Part shown: positions 28,964-38,098 of the stretch, piece by piece
Layout of the letters: every line of letters starts with the position of its first letter
How positions within the stretch are numbered: position 1 is the stretch's first letter
DNA from: Tardiphaga alba
GTDB lineage: Bacteria > Pseudomonadota > Alphaproteobacteria > Rhizobiales > Xanthobacteraceae
Length of the DNA: 64,000 nucleotides
Direction of reading: 5' to 3'
Assembly (NCBI RefSeq): GCF_018279705.1
Contig: NZ_CP036498.1
Coordinates: forward strand, 2,993,001-3,057,000
Notes under the pieces: model-generated
Seen by the model: the letters and a program-made list of their open reading frames with translations, nothing else
Databases searched by the model: none
What the model was told of the DNA's origin: nothing
Position numbers and translations under genes: made by a program

Positions 28964-30469
28964 ATGAATGCGACGATGAGACGGTTCGTGATCACCATAG
29001 GTGTGCTGGTGAGCGTGGCCTCATCGGCTTTCCCCGCATGGGCGGAGAAACGCGTCGCGCTCGTGGTCGGCAACGACAATTACCGCAATGTCTCGAAGCT
29101 CCAGAAAGCTGTCAACGACGCCCGCGCCATGGGCGAGGTGCTGAAGAAGCTCGGCTTCGAGGTGATGGTTGCCGAAAACCAGACACGGCAGGGGTTCAGC
29201 CAGGCGCTGCTGTCGTTCGAAACGAAACTCGGCAAGGGCGATACCGCGTTCTTCTTCTTCGCGGGCCACGGTTTCGAGATCACCGGCCAGAACTATCTGC
29301 TGCCGACCGACGTTCCCGCGGCGACCGCCGGGCAGGAGGAACTGGTGCGCGACAGTTCCGTGCTGGCCGACCGGATCGTCGATCGGCTGCAGAATAAGGG
29401 CGTGCGTAGCGCGATCCTCGTCTTCGACGCCTGCCGGAACAATCCGTTCGAACGGTCAGGCACGCGGTCGCTTGCGGGTGGCGCCGGTCTCGCGCCAATG
29501 GTGCAATTGCCCGAAGGCGTGTTTTCCATCTTTTCCGCCGGTCCTCGCCAGACGGCGCTTGATCGGCTGTCCAATAACGACACCGATCCGAATTCTGTCT
29601 TTACGCGCACCTTCATCAAGGAAATTCAGGAGCCGTCGCTCAATCTGGTGCAGGTCGCGCAGCGCACACGTCGCACCGTGAGTGAACTCGCCGATACCGT
29701 GAAGCACCGCCAGGTGCCGGTCTATTTCGACCAGATGGTGGATGACGTCTTCCTCAACGGCCAGGCGCAGCCGAACGAGCCGGTCCAGGCCAGCACCATC
29801 CCGACCGCGCAATTGCCGAAAGTCGCAGCGCTGCCGCCGGTGAATACGTCACCACTGCCCACACCGGACAATCCGAACGCACCGATCGCCTCCTTCTCCC
29901 GCCACAACGGCGGTTGGACCGTGGTGTTCTCCATCGTCGATCCCGCGCTTGGCATTTCATGGCGCAAGGGCGATAGCGGCGACTTTCGCGAAACCGGCTT
30001 CATGGACACGCTGGATCCACGCACGCGAAAGCGACTGCCCAATCCGTCGATCCAGTTGAATGCAGACGAGCCGGCGACCACGCTTCAGGTGCGCTACATC
30101 GATATCACCGGCGAGATGCAGGGCCCGTTTCCGATCCGCTTCGATCCGGAAGCGGCCCTCGTGCGCGACCAGCGCAAGATTCTCGACATGACCGCGTCGA
30201 ACTGGCTGGAATTCGGCGGCTCCAACGGGCTGCTCTACTACACCCATCTGATCTCGTATCGCTGCGCGATCCGCGAAGTAAAACTCGGCTTCGATACATC
30301 GGTGCCGGATCAGGTGCTGAAACTACCACCGTGCAATCAGCGGGATCCCATGGCTGTACCCAGCAACGCGCCGATCTACATGAAGGTGCCGGGCGGCGCG
30401 CGCTCTGTCTCGGTCGAACTGCAATTCCGCGACGGCAGCGTGTCCGAGATCAGGACGTTCCGGAAATAA
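28964..30469 (+). CDS. Secreted caspase-like cysteine peptidase (C14 family)
   Basis: A 501-residue protein. Signal peptide residues 1-27 (ending AWA before EKRVALVVGNDNY). The caspase p20-like fold spans about 28-265: the catalytic histidine is His102 in FFFFAGHGFEI and the cysteine Cys157 in LVFDACRNNPF, both present, so an active peptidase is likely. The C-terminal half (about 300-501) is a beta-rich domain beginning IASFSRHNGGWTVVF of unknown role. An Ala/Pro linker joins them. Such bacterial orthocaspases usually cut after Arg or Lys; the target here is unknown. A second caspase-like gene is at 36560. Confidence 0.9.
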   Translation: MNATMRRFVITIGVLVSVASSAFPAWAEKRVALVVGNDNYRNVSKLQKAVNDARAMGEVLKKLGFEVMVAENQTRQGFSQALLSFETKLGKGDTAFFFFAGHGFEITGQNYLLPTDVPAATAGQEELVRDSSVLADRIVDRLQNKGVRSAILVFDACRNNPFERSGTRSLAGGAGLAPMVQLPEGVFSIFSAGPRQTALDRLSNNDTDPNSVFTRTFIKEIQEPSLNLVQVAQRTRRTVSELADTVKHRQVPVYFDQMVDDVFLNGQAQPNEPVQASTIPTAQLPKVAALPPVNTSPLPTPDNPNAPIASFSRHNGGWTVVFSIVDPALGISWRKGDSGDFRETGFMDTLDPRTRKRLPNPSIQLNADEPATTLQVRYIDITGEMQGPFPIRFDPEAALVRDQRKILDMTASNWLEFGGSNGLLYYTHLISYRCAIREVKLGFDTSVPDQVLKLPPCNQRDPMAVPSNAPIYMKVPGGARSVSVELQFRDGSVSEIRTFRK

Positions 30470-30625
30470 ACGACATTTGCGTCCCGCCATGGCGACAAGC
30501 GATAGCGACGAAGTAATCCAGAGATTCACAAACCAGAGCGCTCACTTTTCTTGCCATAACGACAGAGCGCATTGACGTCGCTGCGACGCTTCCTCAAGTT
30601 GCACGTCACAGCTTGGGGAATTGCC

Positions 30626-31870
30626 ATGGTCACCGACACCAACCGCCTCACCACACGCTGCTGTATCGTCGGTGGCGGGCCTGCCGGCATGATGCTCGGC
30701 TATCTGCTCGGCCGCGCCGGCGTCGATACGGTCGTGCTCGAGAAGCATGCTGATTTCTTCCGCGATTTTCGCGGCGATACGGTGCATCCATCAACGTTGC
30801 AGGTGATGGACGAACTCGGGCTGATCGACGACTTCCTCAAAATCAAGCACGATCGCATTGCGAGGATGGACGGCTATTTCGGCCAGCACAAACTGCGCAT
30901 CGTCGATATCACGCGCACGTCAGCAAAATACCCGTTCATCGCCTTCATGCCGCAATGGGACTTTCTCAATTTCCTGAGGGACAAGGGACAGCGCTTTCCG
31001 CATCTCAAGGTGATGATGAAGACCGAGGCGACGGATCTCGTCTGGTCGGGTGCGCAAGTGGTCGGGGTGAAGGCGACGACGGAGCAGGGTCCCATCGAAA
31101 TACGTGCCGATCTCATCGTGGCTTGCGACGGACGCCATTCCGTGGTGCGGCCAGCTGCAAAGCTCGAGGTCGAAGACATCGCCGCCCCCATGGACATTCT
31201 CTGGTTTCGCATCGCCAAGGGGCCGGAAACCGAGAGTGTGTTCGCACGGCTCGAGCCCGGCAAAATGATGGTCACCATCGATCGCGGCGATTACTGGCAA
31301 TGCGCCTATGTGATCGCCAAGAACCATTTTGACGAGGTGAAGGGCAGGGGCATCGATGCCTTCCGCACCGAGGTATCGCGGCTGGCGCCGATCCTCGCCG
31401 CGCATATCGACGACCTCAAGAGCTGGGATGACGTCAAGCTACTCACCGTCGCCATCAACCGCCTGACGCGCTGGCATCTCCTGGGTCTGCTCTGCATCGG
31501 CGATGCCGCGCATGCGATGTCGCCGGTCGGCGGTGTCGGCGTCAATATTGCCGTTCAGGACGCTGTCGCCACCGCCAATCTGCTGGCGGCGAAATTGCAG
31601 AAGGGACCGGTCAGCGAAGCCGATCTCGACACCGTGCGCCAGCGTCGCGAGTTTCCCATGCGTGCGACCCAGGCGATGCAGGTGATGATGCAGAACAATA
31701 TCATCAGCCGCGCATTGGCGCCGGGCGACAAACCGCTTACGCCGCCGTTCTTCATGCGCGTCGTCAACGCGTTTCCGCTGCTCCAGGGCCTGGCTGCGCG
31801 CTTCCTTGCGATCGGCGTGCGGCCAGAGCATGTGCAGTCGCCGGAGGCGAAGACGCAATCGACGCCTTAG
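30626..31870 (+). CDS. FAD-dependent monooxygenase (UbiH / PHBH-like)
   Basis: A 414-residue flavoprotein of the aromatic hydroxylase group. The Rossmann FAD motif is CCIVGGGPAGMMLGYLLGRAG at the start, DG-type motif ADLIVACDGRHSVVR in the middle, and GD motif LLCIGDAAHAMSPVGGVGVN near the end. ATG 30626 follows TTGGGGA. It probably hydroxylates an aromatic or polyketide-like compound using NAD(P)H and O2. The stop codon overlaps the convergent SDR stop, and two SDRs follow, hinting at a shared pathway, which is inference. Confidence 0.88.
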   Translation: MVTDTNRLTTRCCIVGGGPAGMMLGYLLGRAGVDTVVLEKHADFFRDFRGDTVHPSTLQVMDELGLIDDFLKIKHDRIARMDGYFGQHKLRIVDITRTSAKYPFIAFMPQWDFLNFLRDKGQRFPHLKVMMKTEATDLVWSGAQVVGVKATTEQGPIEIRADLIVACDGRHSVVRPAAKLEVEDIAAPMDILWFRIAKGPETESVFARLEPGKMMVTIDRGDYWQCAYVIAKNHFDEVKGRGIDAFRTEVSRLAPILAAHIDDLKSWDDVKLLTVAINRLTRWHLLGLLCIGDAAHAMSPVGGVGVNIAVQDAVATANLLAAKLQKGPVSEADLDTVRQRREFPMRATQAMQVMMQNNIISRALAPGDKPLTPPFFMRVVNAFPLLQGLAARFLAIGVRPEHVQSPEAKTQSTP

Positions 31871-32637
31871 CCTTGCACAGAGTAGCCGCCGTCGACCGGG
31901 ATCGCAGCACCCGTGACAAAATCTGACGCGCGTGATGCCAGAAACACCGCGATCCCCGCGAAGTCGCCGGCCAGGCCCCAGCGTCCGCTTGGCGAGCGAG
32001 CGAGCACGCGGTCATGCAGGCCATCGACCTCGCGGCGCGCGTTCTGTGTCAGCTCGGTATCGATCCAGCCTGGCAGCACCGCGTTGCACTGGATGTTGTC
32101 CGGCGCCCATGCAATCGCGCATGATCGGGTGAATTGAACGATGCCGCCCTTGCTGGCGCCGTAAGCGGGCGAGAAGCTCGCGCCAAAGATCGACATCATC
32201 GAGCCGATATTGATGATCTTGCCGCCGCCGGCTTCTTTCATCGCGGGATGTACCGCCTGCGAGATCACGAAAGCGCTGGTGAGATTGGTCTTGATCACGC
32301 TCTCCCATTCCTCCAGCGCCAGTTTGTCCGGCGACTTGCGGACATTCATGCCGGCGTTGTTGATGAGGATATCGATGCGGCCGAACGCCTTGAGTGTGTC
32401 GGCAACCATTGCTTTCACGGCAGCGGTGTCATTGACCTCCAGAGTCAGCGCGATTGCTTTGCTACCACCTGCCACCAGTTCGGCGACGGCCGCTTCGGAT
32501 TTCGCCTGATTGCGCCCGGCGACAACGATCGACGCCCCCGCTGCAGCAAGGCCATGCGCCATTCCGAGCCCGATGCCTCCATTGCCGCCGGTGACGATGG
32601 CCACGCGGCCGGTGAGATCGAACAGTCCCTTTGTCAT
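31867..32637 (-). CDS. SDR-family oxidoreductase, tandem copy 1
   Basis: A 256-residue classical SDR related to 2-deoxy-D-gluconate 3-dehydrogenases: VTGGNGGIG cofactor motif, NNAG, IGSMMS with catalytic Ser, YGASK with Tyr/Lys, PGWIDTELT and end PVDGGYSVQG. AGAGGACG precedes ATG 32637. It is 22 bases downstream of its paralogue (32659-33429) on the same strand, so the two are likely one operon. The stop overlaps the monooxygenase stop. Confidence 0.92.
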   Translation of the reverse strand: MTKGLFDLTGRVAIVTGGNGGIGLGMAHGLAAAGASIVVAGRNQAKSEAAVAELVAGGSKAIALTLEVNDTAAVKAMVADTLKAFGRIDILINNAGMNVRKSPDKLALEEWESVIKTNLTSAFVISQAVHPAMKEAGGGKIINIGSMMSIFGASFSPAYGASKGGIVQFTRSCAIAWAPDNIQCNAVLPGWIDTELTQNARREVDGLHDRVLARSPSGRWGLAGDFAGIAVFLASRASDFVTGAAIPVDGGYSVQG

Positions 32638-32658
32638 TGTATCGTCCTCTTCACGAAA

Positions 32659-33429
32659 TCAGCCTTGAATGGAGAATCCGCCATCGACGGTGAGCGCCGC
32701 GCCGTTGACGAAGTCCGATGCCGCGCTGGCGAGAAACACGGTCGCGCCGACGAGATCATCAGGCCGGCCCCAGCGCGCCGCGGGCACGCGCGACACGATG
32801 CGATCATGCAGTTCGGGGACGCGTTCGCGGGCGCGGATCGTCAGATCCGTGTCGATCCAGCCGGGCAGGATGGCGTTGCTCTGGATATTATCTACAGCCC
32901 AAGCGGTTGCCAGCGACCGTGTGAATTGCAGGATGCCGCCTTTGCTGGCGGCATAGTTCGCGGCACCGCCCGAACCGAGCTGCGCCAGCACCGACGCGAT
33001 GTTGATGATCTTGCCGGAACCTGCTGCCTTCATCTCGGGATAGACGGCCTGCGCACAGATGAAGGGCGCGGTCATGTTCACGTCGATCACCGTCTGCCAG
33101 TTGCCGAGCGACATCTCTTCCAGCGGCGCTGCGATGCTGATACCGGCATTGTTGACGAGGATGTCGATGCGACCGAAGCGCTCGCGCGTCGAGGCCACCA
33201 TCTGCGCGACAGAGGCGGGATTGGTCACGTCGGTGACACAGGCAAGGATCTGATGACCGTCGCGTTCGAGCGAGGCTCTCGCCTGTGCCGAATTGTCCGC
33301 GTTACGATCCGCGATCGTGATCGCCGCACCCGCCTCGGCGAGCCCACGCGCCATCGCAAGTCCGATGCCGGCATTGCCGCCGGTGACGATGGCCACGCGG
33401 CCCTTGAGATCGAAAAGCTGGTTGGTCAC
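32659..33429 (-). CDS. SDR-family oxidoreductase, tandem copy 2
   Basis: A 256-residue paralogue of the next gene: VTGGNAGIG, NNAG, NIASVLA with catalytic Ser, YAASK, PGWIDTDLT and end TVDGGFSIQG. GTG 33429 reading MTNQLFDLKGRVAIVTGG is chosen because the paralogue begins MTKGLFDLTGRVAIVTGG; an in-frame GTG at 33438 is also possible. Substrate unknown; the two enzymes may act on successive or alternative substrates. Confidence 0.9.
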   Translation of the reverse strand: MTNQLFDLKGRVAIVTGGNAGIGLAMARGLAEAGAAITIADRNADNSAQARASLERDGHQILACVTDVTNPASVAQMVASTRERFGRIDILVNNAGISIAAPLEEMSLGNWQTVIDVNMTAPFICAQAVYPEMKAAGSGKIINIASVLAQLGSGGAANYAASKGGILQFTRSLATAWAVDNIQSNAILPGWIDTDLTIRARERVPELHDRIVSRVPAARWGRPDDLVGATVFLASAASDFVNGAALTVDGGFSIQG

Positions 33430-33519
33430 GCGATCCACCCATTGGTTGTCGGCGCGTTCTGGGGCGCGCCTGAGGGGATCATTGCAAGAGTGGGAGCGAG
33501 AGGAAAGGGGGCTATGCGA

Positions 33520-33711
33520 TCAGGGGCGTGACAATGCGTAGCCCGTCAATCCGACGCCGATCGCGGCCAGTGCCGCGCCGTAATAGGCCCATGGCATCTG
33601 ATTGATCATGAAGCTCGACCGCGGCCAGGGGACAAGGCCCGTGCCCTGGCCGATCCAGAGCAGGCCGACCAGAACCGAAAGAATACCGAGAGTGAGCAGG
33701 GGCGCGCGCAT
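33520..33711 (-). CDS. Small membrane protein, two helices
   Basis: A 63-residue protein with two hydrophobic helices: PLLTLGILSVLVGLLWIGQG and WAYYGAALAAIGVGLTGYAL, joined by a short loop (TGLVPWPRSSFMINQMP). The pattern is like small proteins I recall as widespread in Bradyrhizobium relatives. ATG 33711 is preferred; GTG 33726 is possible. Function unknown. Confidence 0.65.
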   Translation of the reverse strand: MRAPLLTLGILSVLVGLLWIGQGTGLVPWPRSSFMINQMPWAYYGAALAAIGVGLTGYALSRP

Positions 33712-33763
33712 ATGCCATATACGCACGTCCCCGCAATCAGTTTCGTAAGGCCAGAAGAAAGCC

Positions 33764-35809
33764 TCAGACGTCCAGCAATTCGTCGCTGGCGAATTCCGCC
33801 TTGTCCGAGATGAAGGCGAAGCGCGCTTCGGCCTTGGTGCCCATCAGGCGCTCGACGGAGTCGGCCGTGCCTTCGCGGTCATCCGGCAGCAGCTGGACGC
33901 GCAGCAGCGTGCGGCGCGACGGATCCATGGTCGTTTCCTTCAGCTGCGCGGGCATCATTTCGCCGAGGCCTTTGAAGCGGCCGATATCGACCTTGGCATT
34001 GGCGTTGAACTCGCTCTTCAGCAGCGCATCGCGATGGGCTTCGTCGCGAGCGTAGACCGTCTTGCTGCCATGGGTCAGTCGATAGAGCGGAGGCACTGCG
34101 AGATAGAGGTGCCCCTCGTCGATCAGCTTCGGCATCTGCCGGTAGAAGAAGGTGATCAGCAGTGATGCGATATGCGCGCCGTCGACGTCGGCGTCGGTCA
34201 TGATGATCACACGTGAGTAGCGCAGGTCTTCCTCGCGATATTGCGGGCCGGTGCCGCAGCCAATCGCCTGCATGAGGTCGGCGAGCTGGGTATTGGCGGT
34301 CAGCTTGTCCTTGGTCGCCGAGGCGACGTTAAGGATCTTGCCGCGCAAGGGCAGGATCGCCTGGGTCTTGCGGTCGCGCGCCTGCTTGGCGCTGCCGCCT
34401 GCCGAGTCACCCTCGACGATGAACAGTTCCGAGCCTTCGGTCGCGGTATTGGTGCAGTCGGCCAGCTTGCCTGGCAGGCGCAGCTTCTTTACCGCCGTCT
34501 TGCGCGAGGTTTCCTTCTCGGCACGGCGGCGCAGGCGCTCGTCGGCGCGCTCCAGCACGAATTCGAGCAGCTTGTTCGCCTGCACGGGATTGCCGGACAG
34601 CCAGTGATCGAACGGGTCCTTGATGGCCTGTTCGACGATCTTCTGCGCTTCGGCCGTGGCGAGACGATCCTTTGTCTGGCCCTGGAATTCGGGCTCGCGG
34701 ACGAACACTGACAGCATCACGGCGGCGCCGACCATCACGTCTTCCGAAGTGATGGTGCCGGCACGCTTGCCCTGGCCGACGCGCTCGGCGTGGTCCTTGA
34801 GGCCGCGCAGCATGGCGCTGCGCATGCCGGATTCATGGGTACCGCCATCGGGGGTCGGCACGGTGTTGGTGTAGGACGCCATGAAGCCGTCAGCATCCGC
34901 GGTCCAGGCCACGGCCCATTCGCAGGCGCCGTGGGAGCCGTTGCGACCGGACTTGCCGGAGAAGATCTCCGGATGCACCAGCGTGTCGGCATGGATCGCT
35001 GCGGCGAGATAGTCCTTGAGGCCACCGGGGAAGTGAAAGGTCGCCTCGGCTGGGCAGTCTTCCAGGCCCTTGAGCAGTTCGGGATCGCACTTCCAGCGAA
35101 TCTCGACGCCGCCGAACAGATAGGCTTTTGAGCGCGCCATCTTGAACAGGCGTTGCGGCTTGAACTGCGCCTTGGCGCCGAAGATTTCGGTGTCCGGCTT
35201 GAAGCGCACGCGGGTGCCGCGGCGGTTATGGACCTTGCCGAGCTCCTGCAGCTTGCCCTGCGGGATGCCGCGGGCAAAAGTCATCTTGTAGAGCTGCTGG
35301 TTGCGCGCGACCTCGACCTCGCAGAGCGAGGAGAGGGCATTCACCACCGAGACGCCGACGCCGTGCAAACCGCCCGAGGTCTCGTAGACCTTGGAGTCGA
35401 ATTTACCGCCCGCATGCAGCGTGCACATGATGACTTCGAGCGCCGACTTCTTCGGATGCTTCGGATGCGGATCGATGGGGATGCCGCGGCCGTTATCCGA
35501 GACTGTCAGGAAGCCGTCGCCCGACAGTTCCACCTCGATGAAGGTCGCATGGCCCGCCAGCGCCTCGTCCATCGAGTTGTCGATCACTTCGGCGAACAGG
35601 TGATGCAGCGCCTTTTCGTCGGTTCCACCGATATACATGCCGGGGCGACGACGCACCGGCTCAAGGCCTTCGAGCACCTCGATGTCGGCGGCAGTGTAGC
35701 CGGCCTCCGCATTGGCAGCCTTCGGGGCTACCTTGGTGGCGGGAGCGGATTTTGCGGCAGCCGATCCAAAAAGGTCGGCTTTATCTTTCGGTTTCAGTGC
35801 CTTGGCCAT
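33764..35809 (-). CDS. parE: DNA topoisomerase IV subunit B
   Basis: A 681-residue type IIA topoisomerase ATPase subunit that, with ParC, unlinks daughter chromosomes. The N-terminal GHKL ATPase has EVIDNSMDEALAGHA, DNGRGIPIDPHPK and GLHGVGVSVVNAL. The TOPRIM domain shows FIVEGDSAGGSAKQARDRKT, LPLRGKILNV and the metal motif IIMTDADVDGAHI. It has no insertion typical of large GyrB. An N-terminal extension of about 40 residues (Ala/Lys-rich) precedes the ATPase domain. ParE rather than GyrB by length and the PLRGKILNVASATKDKL block. Confidence 0.93.
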   Translation of the reverse strand: MAKALKPKDKADLFGSAAAKSAPATKVAPKAANAEAGYTAADIEVLEGLEPVRRRPGMYIGGTDEKALHHLFAEVIDNSMDEALAGHATFIEVELSGDGFLTVSDNGRGIPIDPHPKHPKKSALEVIMCTLHAGGKFDSKVYETSGGLHGVGVSVVNALSSLCEVEVARNQQLYKMTFARGIPQGKLQELGKVHNRRGTRVRFKPDTEIFGAKAQFKPQRLFKMARSKAYLFGGVEIRWKCDPELLKGLEDCPAEATFHFPGGLKDYLAAAIHADTLVHPEIFSGKSGRNGSHGACEWAVAWTADADGFMASYTNTVPTPDGGTHESGMRSAMLRGLKDHAERVGQGKRAGTITSEDVMVGAAVMLSVFVREPEFQGQTKDRLATAEAQKIVEQAIKDPFDHWLSGNPVQANKLLEFVLERADERLRRRAEKETSRKTAVKKLRLPGKLADCTNTATEGSELFIVEGDSAGGSAKQARDRKTQAILPLRGKILNVASATKDKLTANTQLADLMQAIGCGTGPQYREEDLRYSRVIIMTDADVDGAHIASLLITFFYRQMPKLIDEGHLYLAVPPLYRLTHGSKTVYARDEAHRDALLKSEFNANAKVDIGRFKGLGEMMPAQLKETTMDPSRRTLLRVQLLPDDREGTADSVERLMGTKAEARFAFISDKAEFASDELLDV

Positions 35810-35919
35810 ATGTCTTGAAGTCTTGTCTGATGTGTCGCCGCGGCGTTCCGCGGCGAATCGTTGCGATGACTATGCCACGACTGGGCTGTCCATGGGCTAA
35901 CCGGCCAGCGGCGCCGGGC

Positions 35920-36300
35920 TCAGGCCACGGCGGCGGCGTGCTCGGTGCGTAGCACGATCACCACGAAAAGCACCATGGCTGCGAGCATGATCAGTGAACC
36001 GATGATGGGAACCGCCATATAGGCATGGTTGGCCAGAAGCGTAATCCCGACCCCGACCGGGAACATCAGGCCGCCGACGATATGCAGCCAACCCTGAATC
36101 CGCGCCAGCAGGCTACGTCCGACCGTGGGTACTACGCGATAATACAGTCCGAACAGGAACAGCAGCACGCCACCGACCAGATTGAGGTGGGCATGGGCGG
36201 GCGAGAGCAAAAAGTCCTGTTTGATCCCCATGACGATGCCGGCCACCATCCCGACCAGCAATACGACAGCGCTCACGCAGATCATCAGCGATCCGATCAT
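35920..36300 (-). CDS. Small haem-copper-oxidase-subunit-I-like membrane protein
   Basis: A 126-residue protein with four predicted transmembrane helices. The segment PAHAHLNLVGGVLLFLFGLY then YRVVP resembles helix III of CcoN/NorB-type subunit I proteins, including the HAHLN motif. It lacks the rest of a haem-copper oxidase, so it is a miniature relative of unknown role, possibly metal or haem binding. AGAGGATG gives a ribosome site for ATG 36300. It stands alone, about 110 bases from parE on the same strand. Confidence 0.75.
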   Translation of the reverse strand: MIGSLMICVSAVVLLVGMVAGIVMGIKQDFLLSPAHAHLNLVGGVLLFLFGLYYRVVPTVGRSLLARIQGWLHIVGGLMFPVGVGITLLANHAYMAVPIIGSLIMLAAMVLFVVIVLRTEHAAAVA

Positions 36301-36559
36301 CAAATCATCCTCTTGATTGTGATTGGCCGGCGGGAGGCCGCAATGGGCAAGCCGGCAGAGAGAGCGTTAGGCGCTGCAACCTCCGGATGGTTCACCGATC
36401 CCGGTCACGAAGCCGGGATGCGGATGAGACAATTGAGGTCGAAATTCCCCCCACGCTGGTGTGAACGTCGGCACCCGGCTATGCCACGAATGCTACGGGA
36501 AAGCGGTGACGGCAGAGATCCGTCGAATTGGCCGACGGGCGAGAAGCAGGAGAGTGCAG

Positions 36560-38038
36560 ATGAGGTTCCGACGACTGGTCATTGCGACGGTCCTCACTTT
36601 CGCACCGATCATGTCCCCGGCCATCGCTCAGACGATCCGGCAGGTGCCGGAAAGCAACGCCTCCGTGGCGCGGGCCAACAATGCCGCGGTGGCGCTGTTC
36701 AAGAAGGGAGACTATGCCCGCGCGCTGTCGTCTCTCGATGATGCGATCAGGCGCAACCCCAATTCGGCGCTGACCTATTCCACACGTGGTGCGGTCTATT
36801 TTCAGCTCAAGAAATATGACGAGGCCATCAAGGACTACACGCAGGCAATCGGCCTTGGCCAGAACGATACAGTCACGGTGCTGAACCGCGCCTCCGCCTA
36901 TTCGAAGAACGGCGAATTCGACAAGGCGTTGGATGATTGCAATGCGATCATTCGCGTCAATCCGCGCAATGCGGTCGCCTATCGCGTCTGCGGCGTGGCC
37001 TATCAGGGCAAAGGTGACGTCGAGCGCGCCTTCACCAATCTGAACGAGTCCGTCCGGATGGACCCGCGCGCCGGTAAGACCTTTGTCGCGCGGGGCATGG
37101 CCTATGAGCAGGTCGGGCAGGCCGACAAGGCTGCCGCCGATTTTGCACAGGCGCGGCGTGTCGATCCGTCTTCCGTCACGCCACGCGAGATGGCGGAGGC
37201 CCGCGAGCGCGCCAACGGACTGGCCGCGGCTCCAGCGCCGAAGTCGGCCCCGCCGGTCGCCACGGCCGCTGCCGATCCCGCGCCGAGCCCGGTCGCGCCC
37301 ACCGTGATCGCACAGGACGCGCCGGGCGGTGAGGTCCGCGTCGCGCTGGTCATTGGCAATGGCGCCTATGCCTCCGTGCCCAAGTTGCCGAATCCGGGCA
37401 GCGACGCCAAAGCCGTTGCCGACTCGCTCCGGGCTGCCGGTTTCAAGACGGTGTATCTCGATAACGATCTCAATGCCGCGACCATGCGCGAGAAACTGAA
37501 TGCCTTCTCCGCCGAGGCGGCGCAGGCGGATTGGGCTGTGGTCTATTATGCCGGCCACGGAATCGAGGTGAGTGGCACCAATTACCTGATCCCGGTCGAT
37601 GCCAAGCTGAAAACCGACCGTTCCGTCCAGTTCGAAGCGGTGCCGCTCGATTCGGTGCTGGCGAGCGTGGAAAGCGCGCGCAAGTTGCGGTTGGTGATCC
37701 TGGATGCCTGCCGCGACAATCCGTTCCTGCGCGACATGGCCAAGACCGTGGCGAGCCGGTCGGTGGGCCGTGGGCTTGCGCGGATTGAGCCGGAATCTAG
37801 TGCAACTCTCGTGGCTTACGCGGCCAAGGCAGGGCAGGTGGCGTCGGACGGCGTGGCCGGGCAGGCCAATAGCCCGTTTGCCACGGCGCTGATCCGGAAC
37901 ATGGGCAAGCCTGGGGTCGAAATTCGCAAATTTTTCGGTCTGGTTCGCGACGACGTGATGGCGGCCACCGGTAATAGCCAGGAACCGTTCGTCTACGGCT
38001 CCCTGGGCGGCGATGACTATTTCCTCCGCAAACCGTGA
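36560..38038 (+). CDS. Secreted TPR-caspase-like peptidase (C14 family)
   Basis: A 492-residue protein. Signal peptide 1-24 (ending AIAQ). TPR repeats run about 35-210 (e.g. ALFKKGDYARALSSLDDAIR, YSTRGAVYFQLKKYDEAIKD). An Ala/Pro linker at about 222-255 leads to a caspase-like domain from 258: RVALVIGNGAY, catalytic His333 in YYAGHGIEV and Cys384 in LVILDACRDNPF. Both catalytic residues are present. ATG 36560 follows CAGGAGAG. The TPRs are expected to bind partner proteins in the periplasm. It is the second caspase-like gene in the window, with the catalytic domain in the opposite half compared with that at 28964. Confidence 0.9.
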   Translation: MRFRRLVIATVLTFAPIMSPAIAQTIRQVPESNASVARANNAAVALFKKGDYARALSSLDDAIRRNPNSALTYSTRGAVYFQLKKYDEAIKDYTQAIGLGQNDTVTVLNRASAYSKNGEFDKALDDCNAIIRVNPRNAVAYRVCGVAYQGKGDVERAFTNLNESVRMDPRAGKTFVARGMAYEQVGQADKAAADFAQARRVDPSSVTPREMAEARERANGLAAAPAPKSAPPVATAAADPAPSPVAPTVIAQDAPGGEVRVALVIGNGAYASVPKLPNPGSDAKAVADSLRAAGFKTVYLDNDLNAATMREKLNAFSAEAAQADWAVVYYAGHGIEVSGTNYLIPVDAKLKTDRSVQFEAVPLDSVLASVESARKLRLVILDACRDNPFLRDMAKTVASRSVGRGLARIEPESSATLVAYAAKAGQVASDGVAGQANSPFATALIRNMGKPGVEIRKFFGLVRDDVMAATGNSQEPFVYGSLGGDDYFLRKP

Positions 38039-38098
38039 TGATCATGTCGCAGGGTCGTTGCTGGCAATTGGCCTGCGGCTCTGGCAAGACCTGACGCC

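Noticed and set aside
32134-33531. 465-codon frame opposite the two SDR genes
   Set aside because: Crosses the intergenic gap between two clear SDRs and has repetitive antisense composition.
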